Positions 1 through 11,303 of a DNA stretch of 64,000 nucleotides are shown piece after piece (positions within the stretch are counted from its first letter, which is position 1; each line of letters begins with the position of its first letter). The stretch lies in the NCBI GenBank assembly GCA_964036195.1, contig OZ038452.1:434001-498000 (forward strand). Direction: 5' to 3'. Made by a program: the position numbers and the translations under genes. The notes under the pieces are model-generated. The model ran no database searches, was not told the DNA's origin, and was given only the letters and a program-made list of their open reading frames with translations. Source of the DNA: Sphaerolaimus hirsutus. Its lineage: Eukaryota; Nematoda; Chromadorea; Monhysterida; Sphaerolaimidae.

Positions 1-92
1 AGTATGACAACCTACCATAACCCATCTGAATAATGAGCCAAAACTTTTACATTTTTTCATCATAATACCTATTTCGTTTTTACTAAAGTCGG
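1..92. repeat. AACCTACCATAA-family element end
   Basis: Starts AGTATGACAACCTACCATAA, like the complete copy at 46752. Related ends lie at 1545-1625, 7225-7345 and 12398-12537. Confidence 0.65.
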
Positions 93-981
93 CAGACGTA
101 TCGCCCTACAAACATTTGCGTCAGTCTCTCCAGTGGAGAGTGAATGACGTCATTTTTGCGTCGCAATATTTTGACGATTGGGATGGAGCCAACGAACGAA
201 AAAATAAAATACAAACAAAAAAATAAAATACGCACTTGTCACGGAAACAGATCACCGACATTATGTGAACTTGGCATTTTTCCAATAAAGTCTAATGTTG
301 TATTTGGATATGATTAAATATTGTACGAATGAGAGTAAAAGACACAAGATCACCTTCCGAGTCCGGGATATCCATACGGGCTCTTTGGGAAGTTGCCAAG
401 TTCACATAATGTCGGGATTCGACGGTAATGTTGTTTCCGGTTGTTTTACATAAAATAACAGCTAAAAACAAAATGTTCAGTCATTTTACAGAATGTTTTC
501 TTTTGCCAAATGAAAACAATTGACAGGAATCGTTTAATAATCAATCTTACGATGCAGGCATTGTAATTTTTTACATATTCTATTTGTATATAGTGAATAA
601 ATATTGTTATGATGGTCCAACAAATTGTCTAACAAAAGTAAATGTCCGATAAAATTTGCAGTCAAATTCAGACAGAATCCATATTTCCTACAAGTTTGAC
701 ATTCACCCAGTGAACAGGTTTGTGTTGTTTTTTTTCTTGCATTTTTTGTGCGATGAAGATCGACCGCGCAAAATTTTCTGCAAAATCATCCGCGCCCATG
801 CTGATGCGGAAAAAAGTTGATGTAGTTTATCAAAATGTTAACAAATTTAAAATGTTAAGCATGAAAAGCTGAACTGTCGCATTCACAAGTCAATATTTTC
901 ATTTCTGAAAGTGGCCGCGTGCTTTTGAAGCGTTAACTTCACGTTTCCCCCCATGGACTTCTTCCCCCCGTGGTGTGATGC

Positions 982-1086
982 ATTAGCGTTATGTCCGTGC
1001 GGACATAACGGTAATGGAACACGACAAAACGGTAAAGCAACACGACAAAACGCTAATGCAACACGGACAAAACGCTAATACAACAC
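982..1086. repeat. Short palindrome and 21-base tandem units
   Basis: TTATGTCCGTGCGGACATAA forms a hairpin at 993-1012, followed by about four units of CAACACGACAAAACGCTAAT. Flanked by CCCCCCGTGG / CCACGGGGGA. Confidence 0.7.
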
Positions 1087-1187
1087 ACTCCGGGAGCAAG
1101 TTGTCCACGGGGGAAAAGTACCTGGAATCCTTTTGAAGCGCGGTTATAATTCCGAAAAACATTTTGTTTCATTTCCAACAGCAAGCT

Positions 1188-1282
1188 CAGGGTTCACACG
1201 TGATCCCGATCTGAAAACCTAAAATTTTTTGATGGGTTTTACAATTCCGATCTCTAAAAGTCAATCCCGTTTGAACCCTAAG
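1188..1282. repeat. GGGTTCAAACGGGAT-family short element
   Basis: GGGTTCACACGTGATCCCGA at the left and AATCCCGTTTGAACCCTAA at the right: inverted ends shared with 54286-54502 and 63519-63977. Confidence 0.65.
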
Positions 1283-1742
1283 CAAGCTCCATACTTCCAG
1301 ATTTCCATACTCCAGAGCCATCAGAAATTTTCGCCAATCACAATGGGGATAATAGTGCGCGGCCATATAACCTTGATCAAGAGCTGCCTTTGAGTCAAAA
1401 GTTTGTCGGTAATTTGCAGCAAATAAAAGGCAGTGGTAGAATTGTGTGAGTGCAACGGTTTCGTTTTTTTTTTAATTCGACCCAGGCTAAAATACAGCTA
1501 AACTCGGCGAACATCACACTACGAATCGATTTCTATATTTCAAAATTTATCACAATGTTTTATTCATAAAATTGTGGTAGGATTCTGCACATATTTTGCG
1601 GCCCACTGAGTATGGATATAAGTAGTATATCGCTCCCGCACCTCAATTCACCAGATGTCTATTTATTTCAGAGACAATTTTTTAGATACTATCCCCTGTA
1701 CCCCAGCCTCAATCAGTCAGCTATCTATCTATCTATCTTTTT

Positions 1743-1961
1743 GGCCCATCGCACGCTGTAAAGTGGCATGGGCGGTACAGACGTTTTTTTGCATGGTCGG
1801 AAATCAAAGGCGGAATTCAAAATTGTCCGAACCGACCCAAATTTCAGTAGTTTTTCAGTGTTGTCATATAAAAAATCGTCCGAACCGACTTTACAATTCC
1901 GCCCGGGTGGAAATTAAATACGTTCGAACCGCCCCTGCCACTTTGCAGTGTGCGGTGGGCC
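1743..1961. mobile_element. GGCCCACCGCACACTG-family TIR element, copy 1
   Basis: Ends GGCCCATCGCACGCTGTAAA and CTTTGCAGTGTGCGGTGGGCC. The interior has paired GTCCGAACCGAC and GGCGGAATT motifs. A second copy is at 55362. Confidence 0.8.
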
Positions 1962-2143
1962 TTTATCACTCTTGAGGCGAGACTGATAGTGACATGAGCT
2001 GATGTATATTATAATAACCTATTTCAGATTAACAAAATAATTATGGCGCGATGCAGTGAACAGTTGCAGTTTGAGAAGCGTGTGAGGTTTGTGGATTTTT
2101 TTTATTTACTTTTTTCAATGTTAATACAACATTGTTTTCAAGC

Positions 2144-2700
2144 CATTTCTAGATAGATAGCTGAGCGGTTTCTGGGGGGGGGTAGAGGGTAGATAGTGAA
2201 CAAATGTCTTCAGCGCGAGCCAACAAGCAACGAGGAAATTGAATAATGACGGCAATTGGTCGTTGGCAAACAGCTTGCGCTCAAACTGAAAGCTGTGGCT
2301 GTGCATGGTGGGTCAAGTTTTTTGGGCAGTATGATTTGTCTTTTTTGGGATTGCTATCTATCTATCCATCTGGAGCTTTTTTGGGAAATTTCACCCCAAT
2401 TTTTGCTCAAAATCGCCATTTTTCATACGTTTGTATAAATTTTCACGTCCAAAATCACTAGTTCATGCATCTAACAGCATATTTTGAGCTGTTTTGGTCC
2501 AAATGTCCTTAAATACCCATTTATAGCCATTTTTCACCTACTTTTAGCGATCTTTCTCCTTTTCCGCACCCTTCTATGCCTATCTATTGAACCCCCGCGC
2601 CCCCCCCCCCCCCAGAAAAATTTTCAGCTATCCCTCCGGAGGAACGATTTGCTATCTATTCAACCACTCGGAGGGTCGAAATCTAGAATACACCTGGGCG
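2144..2700. repeat. CTATCTATC-family element, copy 1
   Basis: Contains AGATAGATAGCTG, TTTTTGCTCAAAATCGCCAT, a C-tract and TCCCTCCGGAGGAACGATTT. The same ordered blocks recur at 4405, 5040, 37735, 39190, 44520, 51450 and 62838, in both orientations. Confidence 0.75.
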
Positions 2701-2818
2701 GTAAATGGGTGGTCAGGATTTTGATTTATGATTTTGGTCCTTATCTTAATTTTGATTTTGTTGATAGAATTTCCTGAAATTCTTGGCTTGTGTAGAAATA
2801 AGACAGATTCGTGACTAT

Positions 2819-2955
2819 TCACACACAATAGTTGACATCGCTAATTCGCGTCAACTATCTAACAAAAAAAATTTGTCACGATACAAAAAGAAATATTGCT
2901 CAATCGCATAAGTTAGTTGACACGAGTTTTAATGTCAACTAGTGTGTGTGGACCC
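2819..2955. mobile_element. CTAGTTGACA-family TIR element
   Basis: Left CACACACAATAGTTGACATC, right GATGTCAACTAGTGTGTGTG (written approximately; ends pair). Lies immediately 5' of the acceptor of the upstream gene's exon at 2973. Confidence 0.75.
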
Positions 2956-2972
2956 ATTTGGTATTTTTGCAG

Positions 2973-3129
2973 GGCCCAGCGGTCGACCCCAAAGTGAACA
3001 CACTCTACGTACTGAGCGGTGGGTTGGATGAAAAAGTGCCGCGCCTGCCTCCGCTTGAGGAGTATCGACGATGGCTGGAAGAGCAGCAGCAGCAAGAAAT
3101 GAACAGCCAGCGGCCGGATCCCGTACCAG
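2973..3129 (+). CDS. Unidentified upstream gene, internal exon
   Basis: Acceptor GGTATTTTTGCAG, entry phase 0. Encodes GPAVDPKVNTLYVLSGGLDE, then LEEYRRWLEEQQQQEMNSQ, a likely helix. Ends at CCAG|GTGCTA (phase 1), where a palindromic element begins. The 5' part of the gene is not visible; a repeat with CTAGTGTGTG ends 18 bases before the acceptor. Confidence 0.65.
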
Positions 3130-3288
3130 GTGCTACTCCCAAACCCTGTAAAATGTCAAATGTCATGCAAAGTGTCAAACGCCATGTAAAGTTCCCTACA
3201 AAATGACAAACTAAAGTGAACGTTTTCCATGACTTTTGACACTTCTCACGACACTTGACATTTTACAGGGTTTGGGAGTGCCCCAGTC
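3127..3288 (+). mobile_element. CTGGTGCCAG-family TIR element forming an intron
   Basis: Begins GGTGCTACTCCCAAACCCTG and ends CAGGGTTTGGGAGTGCCCCAG (18+ paired bases). Arms share TGTAAAATGTCAAATGTC. It constitutes the intron between the two exons of the upstream gene. Confidence 0.78.
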
Positions 3289-3450
3289 CCCTGCCGACGT
3301 GGACGAGAAGCCAGAGGAGAGTGAAAGAGTGGGCAAAATTGGCTTCCGACCCGCGTTGGAAGATCCGTATGCACAGGATGTGTCACAAATGTTTTTGCCC
3401 AGTTTGGTGGCACTGGCGGCATTTTTCCCAGCGTTATTCTGCCTATGTAG
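3279..3450 (+). CDS. Unidentified upstream gene, last seen exon
   Basis: Starts at GGGAG|TG, restoring the frame (alternative: donor CCC|GTACCA with acceptor CCCCAG at 3285). Acidic DEKPEESERVGKIGFRP, then a 20-residue hydrophobic stretch MFLPSLVALAAFFPALFCLC near the end. At 3450 the sequence AG|GTAAAT is an excellent donor; if unspliced, a stop follows two bases on (TGT AGG TAA), making a tail-anchored-like protein. No family recognised. Confidence 0.6.
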
Positions 3451-4404
3451 GTAAATGTGAATCGTGTTTTGTTTTTGTTAGTTTGTTTTCCAGTGGAGAC
3501 TTTCGGCGTCTGTCACTGAGTTTTTTTTAAATTTTGGTTCGGGATTCGTTTGATGTTCAGTTGTCTGGATGTGCTTTGAACGTTTTCTATATAGTGTCTC
3601 AACGTGAAAAGAAACGTTAGTCCAATTACGGTTGGCCGATGTTTTTTTTCAACGTTTTTTTAAAATTGTTGTCTGAAAAAAAACATGACGTCCGAAATGT
3701 TTCTGGTTTTTTTCTCTTTTTTCAAAAAACATCAGCCAAAATTTTTAGTACTAAGCACTAGGTATTTTACAAAAATTCTGCGCTTGAGCACGCAATTTCA
3801 CACACAAATTGACATTGGTGGTTGTTTTCATTGGTTTTGTGGCATTGGGTTAATAAGCCGTCATATGTTGCTGTAGTATATAATATTGAGGTAATGTGCT
3901 TCCATGTACCTCCACAGTGTGTAAGTTCACTCCCAAAGTAACAACCTCCTTTCATAACCTTGTTCGATCACTATTCCGTGCCAAACTTCAACTGAAGTCA
4001 CGAACATTCAACTAGGTGATATACGAACATGTTGACAAAAAATGGATATTCACAAATCATCACTAATAATGCTATCCCATGGCTCCACGGCCATTGTATG
4101 GTCATATATAACATCACAGAGTATTGCCGCTGCCTTATATACCTACATATGTTGACACAAAGTCATTTTTGGGAGTTTTTAAAAAAAACACGTTTTTTTT
4201 AAAAAAAACGTTTGTTTTTTATAAAAAAAACATCGAGTTAAAAAAAATGTTTTTTTCCAACCCTTAGTCCAATTGACTAGGTTGACTGGTCTGTAAATAC
4301 GTGTCCCGTCATTGTGTTTTTTTGGCTTTATTATCTGGGCTTCTATTTAGCATAGTTGGTGTCCATTAACAGCCCGCTGTGTAGTGCAATTAGGTGTATA
4401 ATTC
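3451..4404. other. No gene seen
   Basis: AT-rich, with T-tracts and an inverted TTTTTTTAAAAAAAACG region near 4180-4250. No exon-like GC-rich stretch. Confidence 0.6.
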
Positions 4405-5480
4405 TACCAGGGGTTTTGTGGATTTGAACCTCTGCGGGGGTTCATATAGATAGCAAATCGCTCCTACGGAGGGATAAATAGCTGAAATAAAATTTTTTTG
4501 GGGGGTGCGTGGAGGTTCAAAATGTAGGCATAGAAGGGAGGAAAAGGAGAAAAATCGCTAAAAGTAGGTGAAAAATAGCTAAAAATTGGTATATAAGGAC
4601 ATTAAGTAATAAAAATAGCTGAAAATAGGCAATTAGACGCATGAACTAGTGATTTTGGAGGTTAAAATCTATACATAAGGTATGAAAAATAGCGATTTTG
4701 AGCAAAAATTGGGGTATAGTTTCTCAAAAATCACTCCAGATAGGTACATAGCTGGCGGATTTGGGGGGGGGGGGTTAGGGGATAGTAGCCCAAAAATTTG
4801 CCTACAGGATAGATAGATAGCTGGCGGATTTGGGGGGGGGGCAACCCCCCCCCCCTACTCAACCCCTGAATTCTACCGACATTAGTTAAGAGTCTTCATG
4901 TGAAATGCCCTGTGTGGTACTTGTTCAAAAATTTGTACAACGTGACATGGTGCCAGTCCCGCACCCTGTAAAATGTCACTTTTTGTTCCCATGCATATTC
5001 AATTCCTGTATCCAGTTTATATATTTACAATGCTTTATATCATGGCTCAACAGGGGTATCTTGAATTTGACCCTTCAGGGGGGTTGGATGGATAGTAAAT
5101 CGCTTCTCTTATGATATCCATAGATTACAAAAATTTGGGAGAGTGGTTTGCGGGGGTTTGGTACTTTGGTGCATAGTAGGGATGGCTGGTGTGTTTGAAC
5201 CGGGGTTTTTTTAAATGTTAAATTTCATTGTTTTTTTTTAACAGGCATCGAAACCTTTTAAAAAGAGAACATTGGTGATTTCGGATGCGAAAATGGGTAA
5301 ACTTTGTGCAAACATTTTGGTTAAATTTCTCAAAATAGCTCCAGATAGCTAGATATCTGGGTGATTGGAAGGGGGGGGGGTCAGGGGATAGTAGTCATGA
5401 AATTTGTCTCCGCGATAGATAGCTGGGCAGTTTTGGTCGGAGGTACCAACCACCCGCTCCCCATTTGATACCCCTGTGGC
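4405..5480. repeat. Two CTATCTATC-family elements, reverse orientation
   Basis: 4405-4868 and 5040-5480. Contains GATAGATAGCTGGCGGATTT and long G- and C-tracts. A solo end of the CTGGTGCCAG family (GTGCCAGTCCCGCACCCTG) sits between them at 4949. Confidence 0.75.
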
Positions 5481-5586
5481 CCCACAGCAATTGTGTGGCC
5501 ATAGGAAACATAAAATTGTGCCTAGACTTTTTCCATATAGCTGTATTATACTTTGGTTTTGTTTTGGTCATATACTATATTATATA

Positions 5587-5997
5587 ACTGTATCACCTCG
5601 AATTAACCCCCTCTTGAATAACCCCCTCAAATTTGGCTGGCCCTAAAATTGAAATAATCAACCCCTCTCCCCCTCGAAATACCCAAAGTGAATGTACCGA
5701 TAACGTACATGACAAATACCGCAGTTTGTGATCTGTATAATGCAGAACACACGTTAAAACCGATGACTGAGATACATTAGTTAAGGGCTTATATGTATAT
5801 ACAGTTATATAAGCCTATAACACTTATACAACTCTGACATTATTGTATTTTTCTACGTCTCAGTATGGGGAATTTCCAAAACATTCTAGTGAAAAAATAG
5901 ACCCCACCTAGAAAAAGCCCTTGCCTCAAATTAACCCCCTCCCGAATTTTTCTGGCAAATTAATAAAACCCCTGGGGGTACTTCGACTTAATACAGG
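5587..5997. mobile_element. ACCGTATTTCCTCG-family element, diverged
   Basis: CTGTATCACCTCGAATTAAC at the left and GGGGGTACTTCGACTTAATA at the right. Interior shares TATACAGTTATATAAGCC and TCTACGTCTCAGTATGGGG with copies at 22515 and 49503. Confidence 0.7.
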
Positions 5998-7224
5998 ATA
6001 TATTGTTACATTTGAAAACATTGCATAGGCTGTTTAACAACTTTGTATAGTTTGACAACTTTGTATAGGCTGTTCAAAATATTTGTTTATACATATTTGT
6101 TTTGCTCATTTTTCAACATTTTTGTGAAAAATACTTTGATTACATTAAATTAGCATAATAAATTGATGTTGATTTTGAGCCCCATTAATTTTGTGTTCAG
6201 CACGCTGAACTAGAAACACTGAAATCAAAATCTAAAGAACACAACGTTTTTTTAAGAAATCGTCTTGCATGCTAAATGCGTGAAATGTCACAAATATTTA
6301 CGCCTGAAATATTTACGCCTTTTATGCCTAAAATATTTACACTTCACAAACATTGTGTTCTTTAGATTTTGATTTCAGCGATTGTATTTCAGCATGTAAA
6401 AACATTTGAACGCTGTGTTGCGCGGCAAAAAAAAACAGATGGATGGACGGATTTCAAAAAATATATAAAAGGTCTGACAATCAACGATTTTGAGCAGATG
6501 TTTGTGCAAAAATTCACATGGATCTTTCCAGATAGATACATAGTTGGCTATTTGTGAGGGCGGGTCAAGGAATAGTATGGTTTTCTTATTGGGCGTCAAT
6601 TTGCACAGTTTTGGCATGATGCCAAAAAAAAATGAAAAATAAGAATTCGCCAAACAGGTGGTCTCGTCGAATGGCCTAGTGTATTCCACTATGCAAACGG
6701 TGCATTCCGCTCATGCTCAACACAACTTTGTGAAACATTGCTTTTGTATAAACGCACCTAACTTTAAGGAAATGCAAAAAAATCGCTGGCTGGGAACCTG
6801 TAATAAGCTTTCAAAAAAATCAATCGTACTTTTAAAAACTAACCTCGCTCTGTGCATCCCATGTCTCACGCAGGTGGAATAAATAGGCGTGTTGACATTA
6901 ATAGGGTATTTTATTCCGCGAAATGCGAAAAAGCGACATCAAAATATTCAACTGTCGCATTAAACGCGTTTTGGGGACGTTTATAACCCGATTCACTCGA
7001 AAATATTAATGTAGTATATTGCCAGACACTATTTGAAACAGTAGAATTCTGTCGCTTGCAACAAGCGACGTTGAAAATGTCGATTAGTAGGGCGCGAAAC
7101 GCTCGGACGCGGCGAGCGTCCATTTTTCTTTTAATATTATTTTCTTTTTTAATTCTGAGCGTCCCGTTGGGACACAAGTTTTCGCGTTCGCTCTATTCAC
7201 GAGCGAATTCTAACTCTCCGATTT
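5998..7224. other. No gene seen; AT-rich sequence
   Basis: Near 6185-6390 AACACTGAAATCAAAATC pairs with GATTTTGATTTCAG, suggesting another small foldback; the repeated word AAATATTTACGCC lies between. Short chance ORFs only. Confidence 0.5.
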
Positions 7225-7671
7225 TGTAGGGTGAAATGTCTGCCGACTTTATAAAATAATTAATTGCGAAATTTATGACAAAATTTTATTCAGAAAATTA
7301 TGGTAGGTTTTCATACTAGGCGTGCTGTCCGCCGAGTAGGTACACATGGCTTATGTAGTCAATTTATTTTAAAGCTCAAAAACTTTGACATTTCTGGGCC
7401 GATTTTGTCCGTTCAACACTCAAAATGATCGGCACAACCGAGGTTTGTTAGTGATGTCTAAATACTGTTTAAACACCAAAACAAAAAAAGTTCTGAAGAT
7501 GCTAGCATATATTAGCATCTACTTTAATTTGTGTGCCAGAATTTTTTTTAATTTTTGTGGAATAACTGAGTCAAATAGGCATATGCAATTTAGACATCAC
7601 TATTACGACCTCAAAAATGAAATTACAGGTGCCGATCATTTTAGTTGTTGAAAGGTCCTGGTTGCTGGAAA

Positions 7672-7796
7672 AGCGTAGTGAAGCATACATAGGTACCTTT
7701 ATTTTACAAAAGCGTAAGCGTAAGTATAAATATCCGTTTACTATCGTTTAACTATCGGCTATTTCGGGTAAGCGTAAATACGCTTTCGCAACTCTG
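7672..7796. repeat. AGAGTTGCGAAAGCG-family element
   Basis: AAAAGCGTAAGCGTAAGTATAA to ACGCTTTCGCAACTCTG. Repeats of the word AAGCGTA and related copies at 52034, 54893, and (as GTAAACGTAAA) 53105 and 56590. Confidence 0.65.
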
Positions 7797-7966
7797 AAAA
7801 TCTGACAACACATCGCAGAGGAAAAACTCAAAAACCGTTTTTCACACAGCCTACTAGTCGACTAGTCAAAGTTGATTATTTTTTTCCTTAACTTTTATGC
7901 CGCTGTCAGGGGACGAGTCGAGTGGAATTTGGCAGTGGCACGTTTTTGACATTTTTGAAATAAAGT

Positions 7967-8115
7967 AATGCTGCCGACAAAATCTGTAGTACCCATTCAA
8001 AGTTAGGAACACACCGTAAGTTCTAATTAAATGAGATTTTGGCACTTCCCCAAGTTTTCGATGTTATGAATCTTCGAAGCCCACATTTCTTTAAAAGTTT
8101 GTCCACCTAGAGAAA
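7967..8115 (+). repeat. 149-bp sequence S, copy 1
   Basis: Starts AATGCTGCCGACAAAATC and ends GTCCACCTAGAGAAA. Repeated at 8746-8850 plus 12155-12198 with only about two differences. Flanks a LINE-like fragment, so it looks like an unusually long target-site duplication. Confidence 0.85.
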
Positions 8116-8745
8116 ATTTGTCCACCTAGAGAGTAGACAATACAAATAAGACATTGGTGAACCAATGTTTACAATCCTCACAAATAAATACTGTTATCCA
8201 AAATCTGAGAGTATCGGATATTAAAAACTATATACACAGAAAAAGGATGATATATGCTCGTGACAAAGTGAAGAAAGAAACAGCGATTACAAATAGAGGA
8301 GGGTTGTTGGATCAAGTAGAAATAAAGAATATTTACTACAATGAGCTGAATTGGCTAGCTGCCAGATATAATGCACTCAGGACCAGAAGTGGGTCGAAGA
8401 GGAAAGTTTGTAAACACTGCTCAGATGCTAATGTAAAAATTGTGGCAAATCTGCATCATATTCTGTATATGTGCCAAGTAAACATAAAAGAGCGCGAAAA
8501 TATAGAGAAAATAAGATGCTCAATACCTTGTGATTGGAATATAAATCCCCTAGGAGCTAAACTATGTCATGCCCATAGGCAGGGTATAGATGCCATGATA
8601 CGCAAGTGTATGGGTCAAATAACAGATCGATAAATACCAGGGCAAGGCTGAACAGAATCAGCTGCCTTGGGTGTTGTTAGGAGTGAGAGGGGCGAAACCC
8701 AGCAATGGGTATGGCCCTACATCTCATGTTCACAATAATAATAAT
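8116..8745 (+). mobile_element. Truncated non-LTR retrotransposon (LINE-like) 3' end
   Basis: A 5'-truncated fragment with the end of an ORF, a short 3' region (GGGGCGAAACCCAGCAATGG) and an (AAT)n tail at 8731-8748. Simple-repeat tails of this type are typical of I-, R1- and RTE-like LINEs. Flanked by direct copies of the 149-bp sequence S. Confidence 0.7.
8154..8633 (+). pseudogene. C-terminal fragment of LINE-like ORF2 protein
   Basis: 159 codons, very basic in the first half (NYIHRKRMIYARDKVKKE), then CKHCSDANVKIVANLHHIL followed by YMC: a C-x2-C-x12-H-x5-C-type knuckle as found after the reverse transcriptase of jockey/R1/I-type LINEs. No reverse transcriptase domain remains, so it cannot be active. 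The family is inferred from the knuckle and the AAT tail only. Confidence 0.6.
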
Positions 8746-8850
8746 AATGCTGCCGACAAAATCTGTAGTACCCATTCAAAGTTAGGAACACACAGTAAGT
8801 TCTAATTAAATGAGATTTTGGCACTTCCCCAAGTTTTCGATGTTATGAAT
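8746..8850 (+). repeat. Sequence S, copy 2, first part
   Basis: The same 105 bases as 7967-8071, beginning right at the end of the AAT tail. Interrupted at ATGAAT (8845-8850); the remaining 44 bases resume at 12155 after a second ATGAAT. Confidence 0.85.
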
Positions 8851-9735
8851 ATAATACAGTGGACCCCCGGGTACTACGTCTTCATCATTATGGGCCAAAT
8901 AGCAACACCTTGAACAATGTCTATGTTCGTCAGAACTTTCAACAATGCGCTCATGCAGCCCATCCTGCCTAATTACACCAAATCTACAGCACCTAATAGG
9001 GGACTTGGTTACCTTTTGCCCGCGTGGAACGACAAACGATGGCAATACGCCAACCAAATAATTGCACAATTCCGATAATTCAACGAGCGACATGGTGTCC
9101 ACCGGATGATCAACAATTGCCCTACAAGCCCTACACTTGACGCGTGCGCGGGAACCCTGTCTGCCAAACTTCACCAGCTTGGTGCCTTTCGACCTAGCTA
9201 TTCCGAAGGACGTAGGCTTCGGAACTTTTCGGTCTACTTGGTTGCCACAGCTAACAAAGTCCGGTCGCGCAAATTGCAAAAGCTTGCGGCGAATAACGTG
9301 CGGCTGTAATTTCCCCTTCTTACCCACCAAATACCAAAGGTTTCTAGGCTGCACAGATTTCTTCAGCCTTTCAGCGGTTTGCTCAAAAACACCACAAATT
9401 CCGGGCTCAATAAAAGCTGGCTCCATGATCAAGTGATCAAGCAACCACTGCTGAGAAGCATCACAAATCACTTCGCCATTGGGCAAAACAGAATCAACAA
9501 CAAAGTCACCCGCGCCTTGAACCTTTTCCGCGTACGTGGCCCTTCGTTGAATTTGAAACATTTCCGACACGGGTTCAAAACTATCAAAAGCTGGGCCCAT
9601 TTCCAAATCATCAACCTCCCAGAAACCTTCAGAACTTGGCACACTTTCAGAAACAGAAACAAGATTAACCCACGCTTCGAAAACCGACAACTGAACATCA
9701 CTCGAATGCAAGCAAATAAAAGCAACTTCCATCAT
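8806..9735 (-). CDS. Cys-rich ORF of the 3.3-kb element, function unknown
   Basis: 309 codons from ATG at 9735; the last 15 codons and stop lie in the flanking sequence S, so the element itself supplies 295. The N-terminal half is acidic (FWEVDDLEMGPAFDSFEP). The C-terminal half is basic with Cys pairs: VKCRACRAIV, IRCCRFGVI, HRHCSRCCYL, suggesting zinc binding. This is the longest uninterrupted ORF in the window and has mixed composition. No family recognised; it could be an ORF1 or other element-encoded protein. Confidence 0.5.
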   Translation of the reverse strand: MMEVAFICLHSSDVQLSVFEAWVNLVSVSESVPSSEGFWEVDDLEMGPAFDSFEPVSEMFQIQRRATYAEKVQGAGDFVVDSVLPNGEVICDASQQWLLDHLIMEPAFIEPGICGVFEQTAERLKKSVQPRNLWYLVGKKGKLQPHVIRRKLLQFARPDFVSCGNQVDRKVPKPTSFGIARSKGTKLVKFGRQGSRARVKCRACRAIVDHPVDTMSLVELSELCNYLVGVLPSFVVPRGQKVTKSPIRCCRFGVIRQDGLHERIVESSDEHRHCSRCCYLAHNDEDVVPGGPLYYIHNIENLGKCQNLI

Positions 9736-11157
9736 GATTCACAAATTAGAATAGAAATGATTAGATCCACTAGCTGGAATGAGCCAATAGATTAAGTAGA
9801 GAAATTAGTTGCACCGGAGTAAGCTTGAATTACACTAATTTGGGTTTCTCGAATAACGTTGCAAATAAAGTTTCCAGAGTATTTGAATATTTCCACTTTA
9901 CCTTTCCACTTTCCAAATCAAAACATTAATGCAAAAATGACTAAATAACACTCAGGGTCATATAAGCTAAACCAGACAGGTGAGGATAGCAGTACGGTAC
10001 ATTGGTAAGAGACCACACAAGACCAGGTACTTAAATCCTAGCTTGGCACAGCACCACTATCAAAAGTAATTCTACAACGACGTAGCACAACTGTTTGGGC
10101 CCTTACGAAAGCCTAGAGCGAGTCAATAGGTGTACAGCCTACTTCAGCTTATACTACGCCTAAAACAAGCCCACAGAGGTCCAGACGTACAGTAAGCATC
10201 ACAGATGGTGGGTTCTCCCCATACAACACCCTATCTTAGCTATACCGGCAGCTCCGTGTGGCCACTCCTGCCCCTGTGAACCTAAATGTCACCGTGCAGA
10301 GGGAAGAGAAGGCCTATGCCAGAGTTAGCAGAGAATGAATAACCAAGGGTAGGCTCATTTCAGCTGGTAAATCACTGACTTAGTAATTAGAATTGGGTTG
10401 AATAGACTGATGATGATCACAAGATTGGGGCTCTCTTTTATGGGTCTGGAGTGCCCAAAACTGGTTTGCAGCTGGGCGGAGCCAACCAATCACGAGAGTG
10501 CATTCAAAAATGTACCCAAAATAAGTGACCTCAGCTGAACAGAGCCATGTACCACAAGGGTTACTTTTTAATGGAACAAAGGGAATGGTGACTTGACATT
10601 CAGGAACACCTTTCTTCTGGCACTCAGCCAGCTAATAAAACCAGACCTGGAACTGTGCCAAACTAGAAGGTAAAATACCTACAGTAACCTACCGAATGTA
10701 AATGCACAAACTAACAGCTTAAAAGTACCTAAACTGAGTGAGACTCTCAAAACTAAACATGATATAATTAAAAACAAGCCAAGTAAATCCACAGGCTACT
10801 CGAAACTGCAAGCAAGTACAAAAGGACCAAAAACACAAAAATGACGTGCAAAAGTGCAAAACACAGAAATACGTGCGAAACATAGAAATAAGTGCGAAAC
10901 ACAAAACATAATCACAAAACACATGCAGTTATCACAACTAAGGGGGTTAGGTGGGTAATTAAGTGCAAATAAATACAAATACATACTCAATAAATCACAA
11001 ACCGCGGCACCTACCGCGCACCTACTTCCTAAACCTACTCCTACAACCTACAACATCACAAAAACTCCTCCCTGTGGCAGCAGTGGCTGCGGGATATGTG
11101 CCAAGTTACACACAAAAACGGCCTTTTTGGCACTCTTCCAATTTCCTTTGGGATTGG
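9736..11157. other. AT-rich middle of the 3.3-kb element, no gene seen
   Basis: No long ORF. Near 10840-10930 the words CGAAACAC and GCAAAACAC recur. Nothing that looks like an exon. Confidence 0.5.
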
Positions 11158-11303
11158 CCCGTCTCTACTCCGAAGGACGTAGACTTCAGGAGCTATCGGG
11201 CCGCTCCCTATTTTACTATTTTACTTAAGGCACATACCCCTCCAGAAGGGGTGACCCGTCTCTACTCCGAAGGACGTAGGCTTCAGGAGCTATCGGGGCC
11301 ATC
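11158..11303. repeat. Two direct copies of a 47-base GC-rich repeat
   Basis: CCCGTCTCTACTCCGAAGGA begins copies at 11158 and 11254, continuing CGTAGACTTCAGGAGC. The core CCGAAGGACGTAGGCTTC also occurs at 9202-9219 inside the Cys-rich ORF, so the ORF and the presumed leader of the element share sequence. Confidence 0.75.

Noticed and set aside
9965..10040. Possible tRNA-derived SINE (weak box A and box B words)
   Set aside because: The matches are degenerate, no cloverleaf can be folded, and no second copy is visible in the window.
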